From NCBI GenBank assembly GCA_029204225.1, contig MU831982.1, positions 29,178-93,177 of the forward strand: a stretch of DNA of 64,000 nucleotides, in the 5' to 3' direction. The DNA is from Diphasiastrum complanatum (Eukaryota; Streptophyta; Lycopodiopsida; Lycopodiales; Lycopodiaceae). Position numbers and translations under genes: made by a program. A model generated the notes under the pieces. It did no database searches. It was not told where the DNA came from and saw only the letters and a list, made by a program, of their open reading frames with translations. Shown here piece by piece: positions 8,698 to 21,254 of the stretch; the stretch's first letter is position 1, and each line of letters opens with the position of its first letter.

Positions 8698-10058
8698 TGG
8701 GCTGAATTGATGCAAGAATTCAATCATGAATTCTGTTACATAAGAGGCAGCTCTAATCAAGTTGCAGATGCTCTTAGTCAGATCGGTGAACTGGATGAGT
8801 TGTCATTCACCCAGATTTCTACGGATCTATATCTTTCGTTGAGAGAAATATGAATCAGATTCCCATTTTGGTCACATTTGGAACATTGTTCAGATCAGAA
8901 GAAATGTGGACAGTGTTGAGTTAGAAACACAGGGGACTCAACTAACTAAGAAAGATAAGAATATTGTGGAATAGTTCACCATTCGAGATAGATTACTATT
9001 TTGGAATGGAAAAGTCTGTGTACCTGGGGATGATGAGTCAAACGGAAGATTTTGTTTGAATGTCATGACATACCCTATGGAGGACATCCCAGTATACACA
9101 AGACTCAGGACATAGTTAAGAGAGAATTTTATTGGCCAAAGCTCAAGCCATATGTCAAGTCATATGTTGTTAAATGCAAGCATTGTCAACTAGCAAAGGC
9201 CGAACGCCATAAGGCTGGTGGTTTGTTGCATCCGTTAGATATCCCAGATAAGAAATGGGAAAGCATATCCATGAATTTTGTAGTTGGACTTCCAAAGACC
9301 CAACGACAAAATGATTCTATTTGGGTTGCAATGGATCAGTTAACTAAGTTTGTTGCATTCATACCAGTCAAGTCAACTACAAAGGCTTCTGATTTAGCCC
9401 AGATCTTTGTTGAGAAATTAATTCGGTTGTAAGGTCTGCCAAGTGATTGTTAGTGATAGAGATCCTAAGTTCACATGTCACTTTTGGTCAACAATATTTC
9501 ATAAACTGGAAACTTCTTTGAGTTTAAAGTTCTGCTGATCATCCTAAATCAGATGGCCAGACAGAAAGGACTAATCAAACTATGGAAGATATTATGAGGA
9601 CATATGTTTCTCACAGACAATCTCATTGGGAATATTATCTCCCACTGGTTGAGTTTGTATATAATAGTAGAAAATATTTTGCTACAAGTTACAGTCCTTT
9701 TATGCTTATGTACGGTTTTGAACCTAGATCTCCAGTAAATGTTGAGACAAAGTCTATTAAGATCCAGAAGGTTGCTAATTTTTTGCATGATATGCAAGAA
9801 ATGTTGCAAGTGGCTAAGGATAGTATCTGAAGTGCTTAGGATAGAGTTAAACACTATATCGATTTTAAGAGATCTCCAAGAGATTTTAAAGTTGATGACT
9901 AGGTATATCTTAGGACTCCAAAAGATTCTAAGACGTTACGTACAGGGAAGCATTATAAGTTGTCTACTCGTTATTGTGGACCTTTCAAGATTGTATGTAG
10001 AATTGGTTCTTTGGCATATGACTCGATCTTCAAGGAAAATCGGATAGAAACAGTTTAA
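8698..10058 (+). pseudogene. Ty3/gypsy RNase H tail and integrase, decayed (unit A)
   Basis: It begins with the end of gypsy RNase H (WAELMQEFNHEF, then SNQVADALSQ; 8698-8853). After a gap and frameshift comes an integrase: an H2C2 zinc-binding part (GGHPSIHKTQ with CKHCQLAKA), then the core with WESISMNFVVGLP and DSIWVAMDQLTKF (9052-9432), IVSDRDP in another frame, and DGQTERTNQTMED. Last is a GKHYKLSTRYCGPFKIV C-terminal domain ending at 10056-10058. The first catalytic Asp of the usual MDF is Asn here (MNF); the second Asp and the Glu are present. Several stops and frameshifts make it non-functional. Reverse transcriptase and everything upstream are missing. Confidence 0.85.
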
Positions 10059-10069
10059 GGAGGGAAAAA

Positions 10070-10592
10070 TGTTATGTCCATGACCAATACATAGGATAAA
10101 ATATACTCCTAGTCCTTGATACATGGTACTCCAGTGAAACAAGCTGTTAGTTATGCCACGTCATACTGGACGTGACCTGAAAGTAACAAATATCCTTGTT
10201 AGGCCCAGAACACATGAAATGGAGTTTAGACAAGGTATGAGACAGTGTATGCATGTGTAGAGTTATCAATAGCAATTCTATGAATAGTTGGTCCATGCAT
10301 AGGACTCTATTCCAGGTAAATCTATGTATAGGGAACCTAGGGCTATGCATGGCTCAGTGCCCAGGATGCTTTTGGCTCTATATAATGGGTCCAAACTCAC
10401 TCTACTCCTCATCATGGTTCTTGATTCATTGCGAGGCTCTCACTCTACATTTATGCTTCTTGTTCCTTGGCTTGGGGGTGAGGCTTCTAGAGATTGATTG
10501 GATGCTTCTACTTGCTTGGGTGGTTTTTCCACAATGTGTTATCCTTTGTGTTTGGGATTTGTAAGTAGAATCTAAGGAGCTTCCCTTATACT
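10070..10592 (+). mobile_element. Gypsy-1 3' LTR, right end cut by copia fragment (unit A)
   Basis: The tract AAGGAGGGAAAAA (10057-10069) precedes TGTTATGTCC, as expected for a polypurine tract and LTR start. A TATATAAT box lies at 10379-10386. The LTR is cut at about 10592, where copia reverse transcriptase coding begins. Copies: 22627-23149 and 40266-40788. Confidence 0.7.
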
Positions 10593-11321
10593 AAGTATGC
10601 TAGATCAATCTTAGCAAAGTTTGGCATGAATTATTGTAGAGTTGAAACTCCCATGGAACTAAGTGTAAAAGATTCTAAGGAAAGTGATGAAGCATCCTTT
10701 GAGGACATCACTACCTATAGAATGCTTATTGGTTCTTTGAAATACTTAACCATCACTAGACTAGATATTAGTTTTTGTGTTGGCAAATTGAGTCAATACA
10801 TGCAAAGTCCACTGATATGTCATTGGAAAAGTGCACAAAGGGTATTAAGGTACATCTTGGCTACAAAAGACTTTGGCATAGTTTATGAAAGGACTGATAT
10901 TTGTTTGAGAGCATATTCTAACTCAAGTTTTGTAGGTGACAAGATGGATAGAAAATCCATAAGTGCATTTGCTACATTCTTATGTGGAGGAACTACATCT
11001 TGGCTTTCCAAAAAGCAAGATACCATCTCTCTTTCATCAACAAAATCTGAGTATAAAGCTATGACAACAACAACAAAGGAGATTCTTTGTCTTAAAAGGA
11101 TTTTGGAGGAGCTTCATGTGATCAAGGATTGAGACATTCCATGCGTATATTGTGACAATCAAGCAGCTCAACAACTTGCAAACAATCCAATCTTCCATGC
11201 TCGAACCAAGCACATTGAGATTTCACATCATTTCGTGAGGGAGAAAGTGCAAGCAAAGGAGATCAAGCTTACTCATGTTTCATCATCAGATTGCATTGCT
11301 GATATAGATTTACCAAGCTAG
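10593..11321 (+). pseudogene. Copia-2 reverse transcriptase C-terminus and RNase H (unit A)
   Basis: The frame reads KYARSILAKFGM, then a YRMLIGSLKYLT type region, RLDISFCVGKLSQYM, and the RNase H part with SWLSKKQDTISLSSTKSEY, YCDNQAAQQLANNPIFHA and HHFVREKV. These are standard Ty1/copia motifs. It opens without a proper start because the 5' part of pol is gone, and one in-frame TGA (about 11130) separates EELHVIKD from the YCDN part. It runs into a polypurine tract and the Copia-2 3' LTR. Confidence 0.85.
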
Positions 11322-11333
11322 ATTTTTGAGGAG

Positions 11334-12166
11334 TGTGAAAATGTCAAAAATATGCTTCGACAAGGCCAAATCTATGTATATAGTTTGATGACACATGTGT
11401 GGAGCCTATTCCCACATGTGAAATAATTGTACTTTTCATGTAGTATAATCATATAGGTTGTACATATGATTTAAATCAAATTCTAGTGGCTAAAAAGGCC
11501 AAAATCATATTTTTTAGTCATATGCCACATGGCATCAATCTAGCGATTGCATGAGCCACATCATGAGATTAGGTGTCAAATCCCATGTGTAGAGGTCTAC
11601 TCACACATGTGGAATAGGCTGATGAAGGCGAATTTGGACTTCTAGAAGGTTTTTTACTAGTTCTCTATATAGTAAGAAAATGGACCAAAGTGCTCAAAAT
11701 AGAAAGTTTGATCCAAGTGTCAATTTTGCATGATGAATCATCATATGACAAAGCATCCTCACACATGTGGGATCAGATGTATGATCAGTACCATGAGCTC
11801 CAATAAATGTATTTATAGAGCCACATTTGGCCATAATCATCAAGCAATACCAATCTTGGTTTTGGAAGCAATTTATTGTCAATCTCTCCATTTGTCTTCA
11901 TTTTTCTTGATAGTTTTGAGTTCCTATCATATTGTACTTTGATTTCAGGCTGGAGTCCGTACTTTGACAAGTTTTCACACGTGTGAAACCAGCAAGTACA
12001 ATTTTCTTCATTAATGATTGTTCTTGTTAGATGTTCTCATCTAAATTTGATCTAGATTGATCTAAACCTTGTGTAGATTGGTAGATCAATTGTATCTAAC
12101 ATCCAATCACTCTTGTGGATCATTTTAGGATCCATTCTTGGTCTAATTTTGCAGATTTTCACAACA
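11334..12166 (+). mobile_element. Copia-2 3' LTR, full length (A/B junction)
   Basis: The purine-rich tract GATTTTTGAGGAG (11321-11333) sits directly before TGTGAAAATG, the layout expected at a copia 3' LTR. The LTR runs 833 bp to ..CACAACA and has a TATATAG box at 11666-11672. It directly follows the copia RNase H relic at 10593-11321. No matching 5' LTR of this element is present in the unit, so the element is 5' truncated. Confidence 0.75.
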
Positions 12167-13234
12167 ATTTGGCTAAGGCATGAGCATCCTAAAAGTTGTA
12201 TATACTTATACAAAACCAAAAAAAGACAAGGCTCAAAATTTTGAGCAGAAGATCGAAAAATCCAGTATCGAACTTTTTTAGAATTTTTTGATACCGGATT
12301 GACTCGAATTGATTCGTAAATTTCCGAGTCAATATATATATTTTGATTTGACATATTAGCTTGGGTGCAAAGGGGTAAGCTATCATGATGATGTGCAAAA
12401 GAATGTGTTGCATCTTTGAAAGTTTAGGCACATGAATTCTCTTTTTAGCTTTGTCACAAAGTGGTGTAATCATATGCTCATAGATAACATCTCACACGTG
12501 GTGAACTTGAGAGAATCTGGTAAAATAATTTTAAAATGTTGGCTAGGCGAAAAAGGGGTTAGCAACTTAGCTGTCATGATGAGGTGCAAAAAGATTATGT
12601 GTCGCTCCTTTATGGACTAAGACTTGAGAGGGTGGGTAAAGTTTTTTTCAAAGTTTTCACGGGACAGAAACTCCGGAAATTCCTAACATATGGGAGGACA
12701 AAGTATTGCTTTTTCCCGTCCATGGTAGTGAGCTTTTATGCACAGGAATAGTGGATAAAGAACTTAGGAGGAAAGAGGAAACATGATTGACATTATTTCT
12801 GCCGATCTGTAAGTCCTTCCCCCGCCCCACGTAACACCGCCCCGCGTAACAGATGCCTTGCCAGCTCTTCTTCGACTTGGTCCACGCTCTTCGACGACGC
12901 AATTCAATCTGCCAGCACACATTGCTGCTGGGACGTGTACATACGAGCTCCACTTCCATTAATTTGGAACATTGGACTTTGCGCTCGGCTTCCAGAAACC
13001 AGCATCAGAGCGCTCGTTTCGTGATCTTTGATTGAGCTCATATTTTGCAAAATCTGCTTATCTTGTTATGCTCTTGGCCTTGGGTTTCTGTTAATTAAGC
13101 ACTCTCATCAGGTCCGCTGTTGAATTTATAGTCATTTTGTAGTCCCAAAAGCTACCTGTAAAATATCCTCCAGCTGAGCAAACTTTTTCTTTCGCAGTTT
13201 GTTTGTGAGCTAGCAGATCACTCCTGGTTAAAAA

Positions 13235-13756
13235 ATGACCCGCTCTCACCATTCACATGTATACCAGGCACCTCTGGATTCCCCAACTTTTGTCCGAGTT
13301 CCATTAACCGGCATGGACAGCCAAGGACCTACTTCATGTTGTGGAGAGGCTTCCAAACCTACAGTTGATTATCTGACCGACAAATGGAACGTGTTTTTGG
13401 TTAATCACATTCCTCAACCTGTGTTTGAGGCAATGATGCACGACATATATAATGGCCCAAAATTCCAGTCGTTTCTGAGGGCCTACTACTCCCCCGCCGG
13501 GTCTTTCTGCGGCGCACTATACTGCATTTGTATCGCAGTACCTTGCCTGATGGTGGCTCACAGTCGGATGAAGGGTGAGGTGGGTCAGAAACTATCAGCT
13601 TGGAACAGAGTATTGACCAAGCAGGGTTGCGGAGTGACGATGCAGATCAACGAGCATGGGCTGGTATTCAACATCTCTCCCCAACATACTCTCAAGGCCG
13701 AGGGCGAGGCCCAGGATGATGAACTCATTCGCGAATTGGGTCTCCAACGCATATGA
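13235..13756 (+). CDS. Unrecognised 173-residue protein with one membrane segment (unit B)
   Basis: Same translation, residue for residue, as the unit A ORF at 1314-1835, with the same putative leader (12681-13234) and the same duplication over the stop codon. Two uninterrupted copies with identical proteins fit a recent duplication. They cannot by themselves show that the protein is under selection. Confidence 0.55.
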   Translation: MTRSHHSHVYQAPLDSPTFVRVPLTGMDSQGPTSCCGEASKPTVDYLTDKWNVFLVNHIPQPVFEAMMHDIYNGPKFQSFLRAYYSPAGSFCGALYCICIAVPCLMVAHSRMKGEVGQKLSAWNRVLTKQGCGVTMQINEHGLVFNISPQHTLKAEGEAQDDELIRELGLQRI

Positions 13757-14220
13757 TTCATGGCAATGGCGATCATCACGAATTGGGTCTCAAGGCAAAT
13801 GATTCATGGCAATGGCGATCTTGGTGATGTATAATATAATGTATCTATATAGTTATGCCATAGATCTCAATAAGATCTTCCATTTCAGATCTTAGTTTTT
13901 ATGAATTGAGTTGAAATTCAGATCCATTGCAACTAGACCTCCTTCGTCGAGCTTTCATTACCCAAAGTCCTGCTGCTTCTCAAGATAAAGAGCAAAACTA
14001 TTGTCATTGCACTCTTAAAGAAGATTGTATTCCTTTTGCTTTGGAAACTTATGGATGCTTGCATAAGAAATTCGACGATTTTCTATGAACCTTGTGTAGG
14101 ATTTGCAATGAAACTCCAAGGATGTGGTGCCTCACCTTTATCTTAATTACATCTTACTATTGTCAATGAGTTTTTACCATTTTACATTGCATTCAAGCAC
14201 TTACAATACTTAGATGTGCC

Positions 14221-14547
14221 ATGGCTGTAGGAACGACTATTTCACAGCTTCCTACACTACCTAAACTTGCAACTATCCTAGCTAGTGACTTGCATCAAGA
14301 AGTAAGTACACTTCGAAAAACTACTTTGTTGGGTTTTTGGTGTGCTATAGTTGCTTTAGAGCATTTCAATTTGCCTTACGGGCTTTATACTTTCTACATA
14401 CATTCCTTTGTACGCCAATGGGTTTTTCCATCTTTTATTAATGAAAACATGAAGGTTCATCTTCTTTTAAACCTTCTTTTAACCCCTCACCCTAGAGATG
14501 ATCAATCTTCATTGTTGCAATTGAGGCATGTTTTAAACCTTAATTGA
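14221..14547 (+). CDS. Unrecognised 108-codon ORF (unit B)
   Basis: Copy of 2300-2626 with Ala instead of Thr at codon 2. The frame is intact. It has the same doubt about being a retroelement remnant. Confidence 0.25.
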   Translation: MAVGTTISQLPTLPKLATILASDLHQEVSTLRKTTLLGFWCAIVALEHFNLPYGLYTFYIHSFVRQWVFPSFINENMKVHLLLNLLLTPHPRDDQSSLLQLRHVLNLN

Positions 14548-15088
14548 AATGAGCTATCTCAGGCTATCTTAGCAAGGTTGTTTGTTGCAGTGAAGAACGC
14601 TTAGGCCCAAGCCTTGGACGTTGTGTACTCATATTTCAGAGCCTTGTGCTCCAAACTCTAATGTACTTGTCGTGGCCTTGCCATATTTGTAAATGTTGTA
14701 TAGAATGGCTATGCACACTTGTTGATAGCCATAGTAATATGAAGTTGCTCAAGTGTTCAACTTTTTTTTTGTCTCGCTTTGAAATTCACATGTTTTTAAG
14801 TCACAAAATGCTTGGAAGACGAAATGGTATATGGTTGTAAAGTTGTGTGATCCATCTACCTATCTAACTTGTTGTATTTCAAGAGCTCTACCATCAAAGT
14901 GATGAGCTATATTAGAGCCCACATTATTTTGGTTGACACCATGACATTATGTAGATTACATGGTATCAATACAAGTCTAAGAAAGTATATTTATATTAAC
15001 TTAAGACCCCCGAGGACTAAAAAGGAGGTCACACCTTGAAGATGTGGTGCCTAAGCTTCCATTTCCTTGTTTTTGCATTCAAATTTTG

Positions 15089-15090
<2 letters not shown>

Positions 15091-15134
<44 letters not shown>

Positions 15135-15155
15135 CTCCTCCTCCTCCTCCTCCTC
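15091..15155. repeat. (CT)20(CCT)8 compound microsatellite (unit B)
   Basis: Same locus as 3170-3256, eleven CT repeats shorter. Confidence 0.98.
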
Positions 15156-17934
15156 GAAACCCTAATTTCCATGGAAACCCTAGCCTTTCATGCTTTTCAA
15201 TTTCATGCAACATTAAAAAAAAAGACCATCTTTTGAAAAAATTGTAAAGAACCCACTACATTTATAAGTTTTCCATTGAAAAAAAAGATGGGATAAAGTG
15301 AATTGCATGCGTGCATAAAAAGATTCTATCAACTTATGTTGGTCAAAAGTAGAATTCACAAAACACATTTCCTCTATCATTGGTTACGTTCTATATTCTT
15401 GCCTCATATTTTCTTGATGCATTGTCTTTCTTTTTTCTTGTAGCTCGTGTGGATGTTGATGGTATTATAATGTAGAGTATGCTCCATTGTGTGTCGGTTT
15501 TTGGCTTGGGAGGAGGAAGGTGGTCTCTTTTAAAAGATTCCATTCACTTTTTGCTAGTTCAAGTTTTGTTATGATGTTGTGAGGAGTGGATGACTATGAA
15601 ATACTAACAATTTTTTTTTTTTGAAATGATAACGATTCAAAAAAGGAATAATAGTTAGAATCTTTCAAGAAATCTCCTAAAATTTACATCAAGAGATCCG
15701 TTTTCAAATTGATATACAACTTTCTTTTTTGTCTAAAATGAATTCTAAAAACAATTAATTTCAATGGAAAAACTAAAAGAACTTGCTAGGTTACCAAAGA
15801 TGAAAGCCACAATTCTAGAAGGATACATTGTGTATTTTTTGGATCCATAATCAAGAAAATGCCCAATTTTACATCATCTTCACTTAGTCTTTGCCAACTC
15901 TGTTCTTGACATATTCCATTTTAGAAGAGTCATATTTTTGCAGTTGAGTCAAGTTGCAAAATGGCATCTGAATCCTAAATAATATTTATCAAACATTCCT
16001 TCACAAATTTTTTTGTGTGCTATAGACCTTTACATTTAGTCATTATAAGACCTTGTTTTAAAATAAGTACTGTTCACTTTTTCAAACGATTTAACATTTG
16101 TGAGTAAAAAATCAAAAGCCAAAAATTCCACATAATTACAGTCATTTTTTTTTTTTTTTAATTTTTTGTCCACTAACATGCTTTACCAAAAGTTACAATA
16201 TAAGGCTCTAGCCTTTGCACTACAAGATCCATTGACCATTACAACTGAAAAAACCATGATGGTGAAGCAAACATATTGGTGTCTATCTTAACCTAGCTCT
16301 AGGGTATGCTTTTAGTACAAATATTTGTTATAAACACGGGTCTCCTTATAGAAATATGGTTCAAAAACATACTTTTTGCAAGCACTAGTATATGGACATC
16401 CGTGCACATAAAAATCTTGTTTACAAAGAATACTTTTTGTGACCATCAAATCGGGTGCCCATGTTGACAATTATGTGCTAACAGCGAGTATGTCCATGAA
16501 ATAGTCAACCAACATGGACATTTCCATGGACACTAGTACACGAACATCAGTGGACATAAAACTCTTGCTTACAAAGAATAATTTTGCAACCATTGATGCC
16601 CATGTTGACAATTTTGTGTTGATGAGGGTATACATATGGAATTGTCAACATGGACACCATGGAAATGCCCATATTGACAATTCCATAAACATATTTGTGC
16701 TTAGCATGAAATAGTCAACATGGACACCACATATTTATCAATGTGGACAATACTGCTCATAAAATATACTTCCGATAACCAAGATTTTGGGACTATTGAT
16801 GTCCATATACTAGCGCTTATAAAAAGTAGTTTTGTAATTCTATATTCAGAAGCACAAGTGTTTATAAACTAGTGCTCATGAGAATAATTTTTTGTAGCCT
16901 TCTTCTTTATCAACATTGGTGTCCATGAATCAATGCTTGTATAAATAACTTTTTATGATCACTAGTGTCCATAAATCGATGCTCATAAATACTTTTTCTA
17001 TACTTATTTTTTATAGGTATGGGTGTCCATATATGTAGGAAAGGTAAAAGATATCTTTGCTCAATATAGATGGTCACAACATTATGTATGTGTTGAGAAT
17101 AGACATGTGTATGTTGAGCATCGATTCACAATGTTGCAGACTGTCTATTCTTAGCATGAATCCATTTATGTTGAACATCGACATGTCATTGTGTGAAATT
17201 TTCACGTGTGGGAATGGCACAAAGTGTGATTTGATCTCCTAAGGATTTGTGATTGCACCTAAATGAAGTGTAGATTGAGAATCAAGATCAAACACTCAAT
17301 TTGATGGCAAGAGCACTCATCAACATGCATAAAATTAAAATACAAGCACTTTCACACACGTGGAGAAGTACACATGAAAAAACTAAGTATGAAAAACAGG
17401 TTGCTCTCGGGTAGAGAGAGAAAGTGCCAATCAAGCCTCAAGTAGAGAGAGAATCCAATAATGACTAGAAACACCAAACTCATATTGATCTCAAAAAACT
17501 TCATACAAATGGATTCATCCTACTAGTATAAACTGGAGGTAGTCCATGCTCAATTCCTATTGGACCCCTTTTCTAGCACCTCTTAAATCCTATTGGATGA
17601 GTGACTCAACGTCCTCTTGATTTGATTGGACCGTTCTAATGAAACTATCACTTATGATTGGGGACCCTTGACCTCATGCCAACACTTTGAATTTGGTCAC
17701 TCATCAAATCTAAACTTGACACTTGTAGTGAGCCTAACTAGCTCAAGCTACACCATAATTGACTTTTTTCCTAATGATGGAAAGACATGTGTTCTTGACT
17801 ATTTAGCCTCTAAAGCCAAAATTGGCCCAATCAACTTCCTACACATAGATGCTTGATGAAAAACTTAATCAAACCCCTAAAGTCAACATAAATAGCTTTT
17901 GATTTTTCAAACTCCTCCTAAGAAGTTATATATT

Positions 17935-18215
17935 CTAATAAAACATGGATCTTGGAATCAATTCAAGATTAGATCTAAACTTGATGAAGGAGCTCTTGAG
18001 TAGTGGCTTGGTGAGTAGATCGACAATACATGAAGATGTATCAATGTGCTCCAAGTGGATCTCTCCTCCAATAAGCTTCTCTCTCACAACATGATGTGCA
18101 ACTTTAATGTGTTTGCTCCTTGCATGAAATATTGGATTGTTGGCAAGAGTTTGGGTCGAATGTTGTCACAATAGATCAATGGTAGATCATCCTCCTTGAT
18201 GCACTTTAGCTCCAA
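17935..18215 (-). pseudogene. Copia RNase H C-terminal remnant (unit B)
   Basis: The minus strand encodes the copia RNase H tail: LPLIYCDN, then after a frameshift LANNPIFHARSKHIKV, HHVVREKLIGGEIHLEHI and VDLLTKPL, ending at a stop just before the polypurine tract. These are standard copia C-terminal motifs. Copies: about 6036-6316 (unit A) and 35581-35861 (unit C). Confidence 0.8.
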
Positions 18216-18230
18216 TAAAATCCTCTTGAT

Positions 18231-18866
18231 TCAAAGCACCTCTTTTGTTGTTCTTCCACCATTCTCAAGTTTGCTCAACCTGGATAGTTTGTAGCTTTTG
18301 CTAGATTCTTCAGAAATAAGAATTCCTTGGAGAGTTTCTAGATTAGGCAACTCCTCCTTAATGGAAAAAGACTGAACACGATTATCATAGTCATCTCTCG
18401 AGCCATTTAAAATTACTTGAACTAGCTCATCTTGGTTAATAGTAACACCAACACAAGAAAGCTCTCTATGTAAATCTTTAACTCTCAGAACATAGTTTGA
18501 TGCACTCTCTTCACGTCTTTGGAAACTTTGGAAAATCTGATTCCTAAGAGTGAGTATTCTAGAAGTATTCTTTGCTTCATAGATGGACTTAAGTGCATCC
18601 CAAGCTTCTTTGGTTGTAGTGCAAGATCTTATCTCTCTCAGAATTTCATTAGATACATTCATCTTAATGAAATGTAGAGCCATTCTAGCTCTCTTCCTGT
18701 ACTTAGGAATTTCAACCTGTGCTTGAGGCTCCTCCTCAACACCAAGCACAATGTCCATAACATCCTGGAGTATTAAAATAGACTCCATTCTGAACTTCCA
18801 AATTGAGTAATTAGAAGTATTTAGTCTTTCATTTGCTTCTAGAAGATATCCTCCTAGAGGTGCCAT
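18231..18866 (-). CDS. Copia gag polyprotein fragment, 211 residues (unit B)
   Basis: Capsid-type Gag of a Ty1/copia element, which would assemble the virus-like particle. The N-terminus has the plant copia pattern L..NYSIWKFRMESIL followed by MDIVLG (residues ~15-45, DUF4219-like). A UBN2-type region then runs to about residue 195, with EAWDALKSIYE and LRNQIFQSF. There is no CCHC zinc knuckle and the frame ends at NGGRTTKEVL, just where the internal deletion meets the RNase H remnant. Start: the first ATG after the leader and primer site. The frame is complete here and in unit C (35877-36512), but its N-terminal half is deleted in unit A. Without protease or polymerase the element is not autonomous. 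Confidence 0.85.
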   Translation of the reverse strand: MAPLGGYLLEANERLNTSNYSIWKFRMESILILQDVMDIVLGVEEEPQAQVEIPKYRKRARMALHFIKMNVSNEILREIRSCTTTKEAWDALKSIYEAKNTSRILTLRNQIFQSFQRREESASNYVLRVKDLHRELSCVGVTINQDELVQVILNGSRDDYDNRVQSFSIKEELPNLETLQGILISEESSKSYKLSRLSKLENGGRTTKEVL

Positions 18867-21254
18867 TTAGATGAAGACTTCTAGTTATTGGACTGCAATA
18901 TGTTTGAGCTTGTTCTAATCAAACTTAAAGTTGCTGCTTTCTTTCACTATAGGTATTTTCAAGGATGTACTACCTTCCTATGTGAAACACTTGCAACTGT
19001 ATTTGAGATGGATCTCAGATATTCCACAAGACAAGATTATCTAGATCAGACACACAAAGTGGATTGAGACACTTTGGCAAGTTTGAATCCTACTTTTGGC
19101 ACGTGTGAAATGCTTCAAAAGAAAACACTATTGACACTCAAAAGGCTCAAAGGGTGTTCAATTACTTCAAACTTAGTCTTGATATTCAGTTTCTTGTGAA
19201 GGATGCTCAAAACAATAGATTCAGAACAAAGCAAGGTTGAATCAAATCCAAATGCTATCACTCGCATTTTGGACCTATCCCTATCCTCTTTAAGAGATCA
19301 TAACTCTTGATAGACACATTAGATTGATTTGGTTTCAATCTCTATTGAAATTATAGATCATAAGCTTTCCATCAAGCTATAACATCACTATCTTTGGATC
19401 TACTAGCAAGGAGATAAAAGGGACTGAAAATCTCTGATTTTCACACGTGCAGAATTCCAGAATTTTGTACTACCACTTTTCAGGTCTGAAAATTCAGCTC
19501 CAATCCGATTTGATTCAAATACATTTCAAAGAAAGGTGAGAAAAAGTGCAAAACTATTTTTTTGCTTGAATTAGCTCTCAATTTCTTGTACAATCAAAGA
19601 TGTTAGCATGCAAAGCTTAATTTGGCTCTCATACCATGACAAAATTTCCAGAATTCACACGTGTGGAGAATGTCCACAAGTGTGATGGATCTAATTAAGC
19701 TTTATGATTAGCATAGTAACCTGATTCTAGATTGATTAACAAGATCTAGTTCAGAAGATATGGCTTAACCCTAAACCCTAAACCCTAAGCATTAGAATAT
19801 GATAGCAATAAATCAATAATGAGCAAAAGTACAGGATATCAGTGTATTGGCATTAGCCTCAACACAAGTTAGAGAGAGAAAGATAGAGAGATAACAAGCA
19901 AAAAGTGTGTGGATCCAAATTGGCATGAGATAGCTACAAAGCTTTGGTTCTTCATTACAAAATATGAGGAGAGCTACACATATTTATGGAGTTTGAGGTA
20001 GCTCGAGGTAGAACCACATCCATCCATCAATAAATGACATCTAGAGTCTATGTGACATTTCTCACTTCTCATGCATGAACCTCTACCAACTTTCTCCAAT
20101 GTCCTAGTTCTAACTAGAAATGTACAAATCATCATGCATGTGTCCATATTACACTTTGTGCATGCCTTGCATGTCACTATGGATCACTTACAATTAATGC
20201 ATGTGAATTGCCACAAGTTGCTACAAGCACAATTTTGCTAATTCTCTTGCCTACAAACTATATGCAAGTTGTACTCATCATTCTAGATATGACATATCCA
20301 TGTAGCTCGAGTTCTATCTAGGCCAAACTTGGCATTTTGCATTTATGAACAATGTACTTGCATGGTACAATATTTGTAGCAAGCCTAAAGTCAAGATGGA
20401 TTATTTTTCCATTTCAACATGATCTACTATGTATCCCTGGTTGCTACAGTTATTTGGTGCACTTAACCTAGTCGGTAAACATAAATAGATGATCAAGTAT
20501 TGTTGAAACAAATACTTGTAGAGTTAATGGACAAAAAAAAGGATTTGGATAAGGATCTAAATGTGGTGTTATACATGTATAATTAAGTTCTGCACCTATA
20601 CATTTGAGATTTCTAAATCATTAGCAATTAAGTTGAATAATCGGTTTATTCTTGAGGAGGTTAATTGGCAAAACAAACAAGGTGAAGAGAATTCACCAAG
20701 AACTGTTTGTTTGGTGTATATTGCTTCTAAGACGCATGAATTGTGAGTCATCTAAATTCATCAATTTAATAATGTACATAGTGTGAAAGATTTCAGATAC
20801 TTAAGATCCAATCTACTTGAATGATCTTTGGTTAGAAAGAGAAATACACTACCAATCTCAACAATGTAGAAAAATCAGCATCTACACACAATTTGAGATG
20901 CAAACACTAATAGAACTTGATCAAACTTGAATGAAATGATTATGTACTGTTGTTGTCCGTACAAAACCAGTTGCGCCCTCACTCATGCCAGCGGCCCAGA
21001 GGGTGGAAGGTGGGGGGCCGCTGGACAGCGCAGCCAGCGAGCAGTGGGGGCTGGGAGAGGGTACACAAGGGGAGCGGGGGGGGGGGGGGGGGGGATTGTA
21101 CCTCAATCCCCTCTCCCCCCAACTTTTTTTTTGAAATTTTTTTTCAATATAGGGGCCCAATGAAATATTGCGCCCCCTTTTTTGACATTCTGAGTTATTC
21201 AAAACGACTTTTGAAGGCCGTGAAAAAATAGCTATATTTTCATTTAAAGCTTGA

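Larger units (their letters stand above)
1..11921. repeat. Array unit A
   Basis: First visible copy. Its private features are a 645-bp deletion that removes the 5' half of the copia gag (junction after 6605), a CT tract of 31 repeats and a 12-base G-run. Confidence 0.93.
17190..20419 (-). mobile_element. Copia-1: internally deleted Ty1/copia element (unit B)
   Basis: The fullest copy, with LTRs at 17190-17911 and 19637-20419, a primer site at 19624-19636, an open gag (18231-18866) and an RNase H tail (17935-18215). The deletion has joined the end of gag almost directly to the YCDN region of RNase H. It could be mobilised only by enzymes supplied by another copia element. Confidence 0.75.

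Noticed and set aside
8371-8723. Overlapping Pro/Gly-rich ORFs on both strands around the G-run
   Set aside because: Composition artefacts of the GC-rich island; frames shift between units as the G-run changes length.
9739-10047. 102-codon plus-strand ORF and minus-strand shadows in the gypsy region
   Set aside because: Out-of-frame readings of the integrase C-terminal region.
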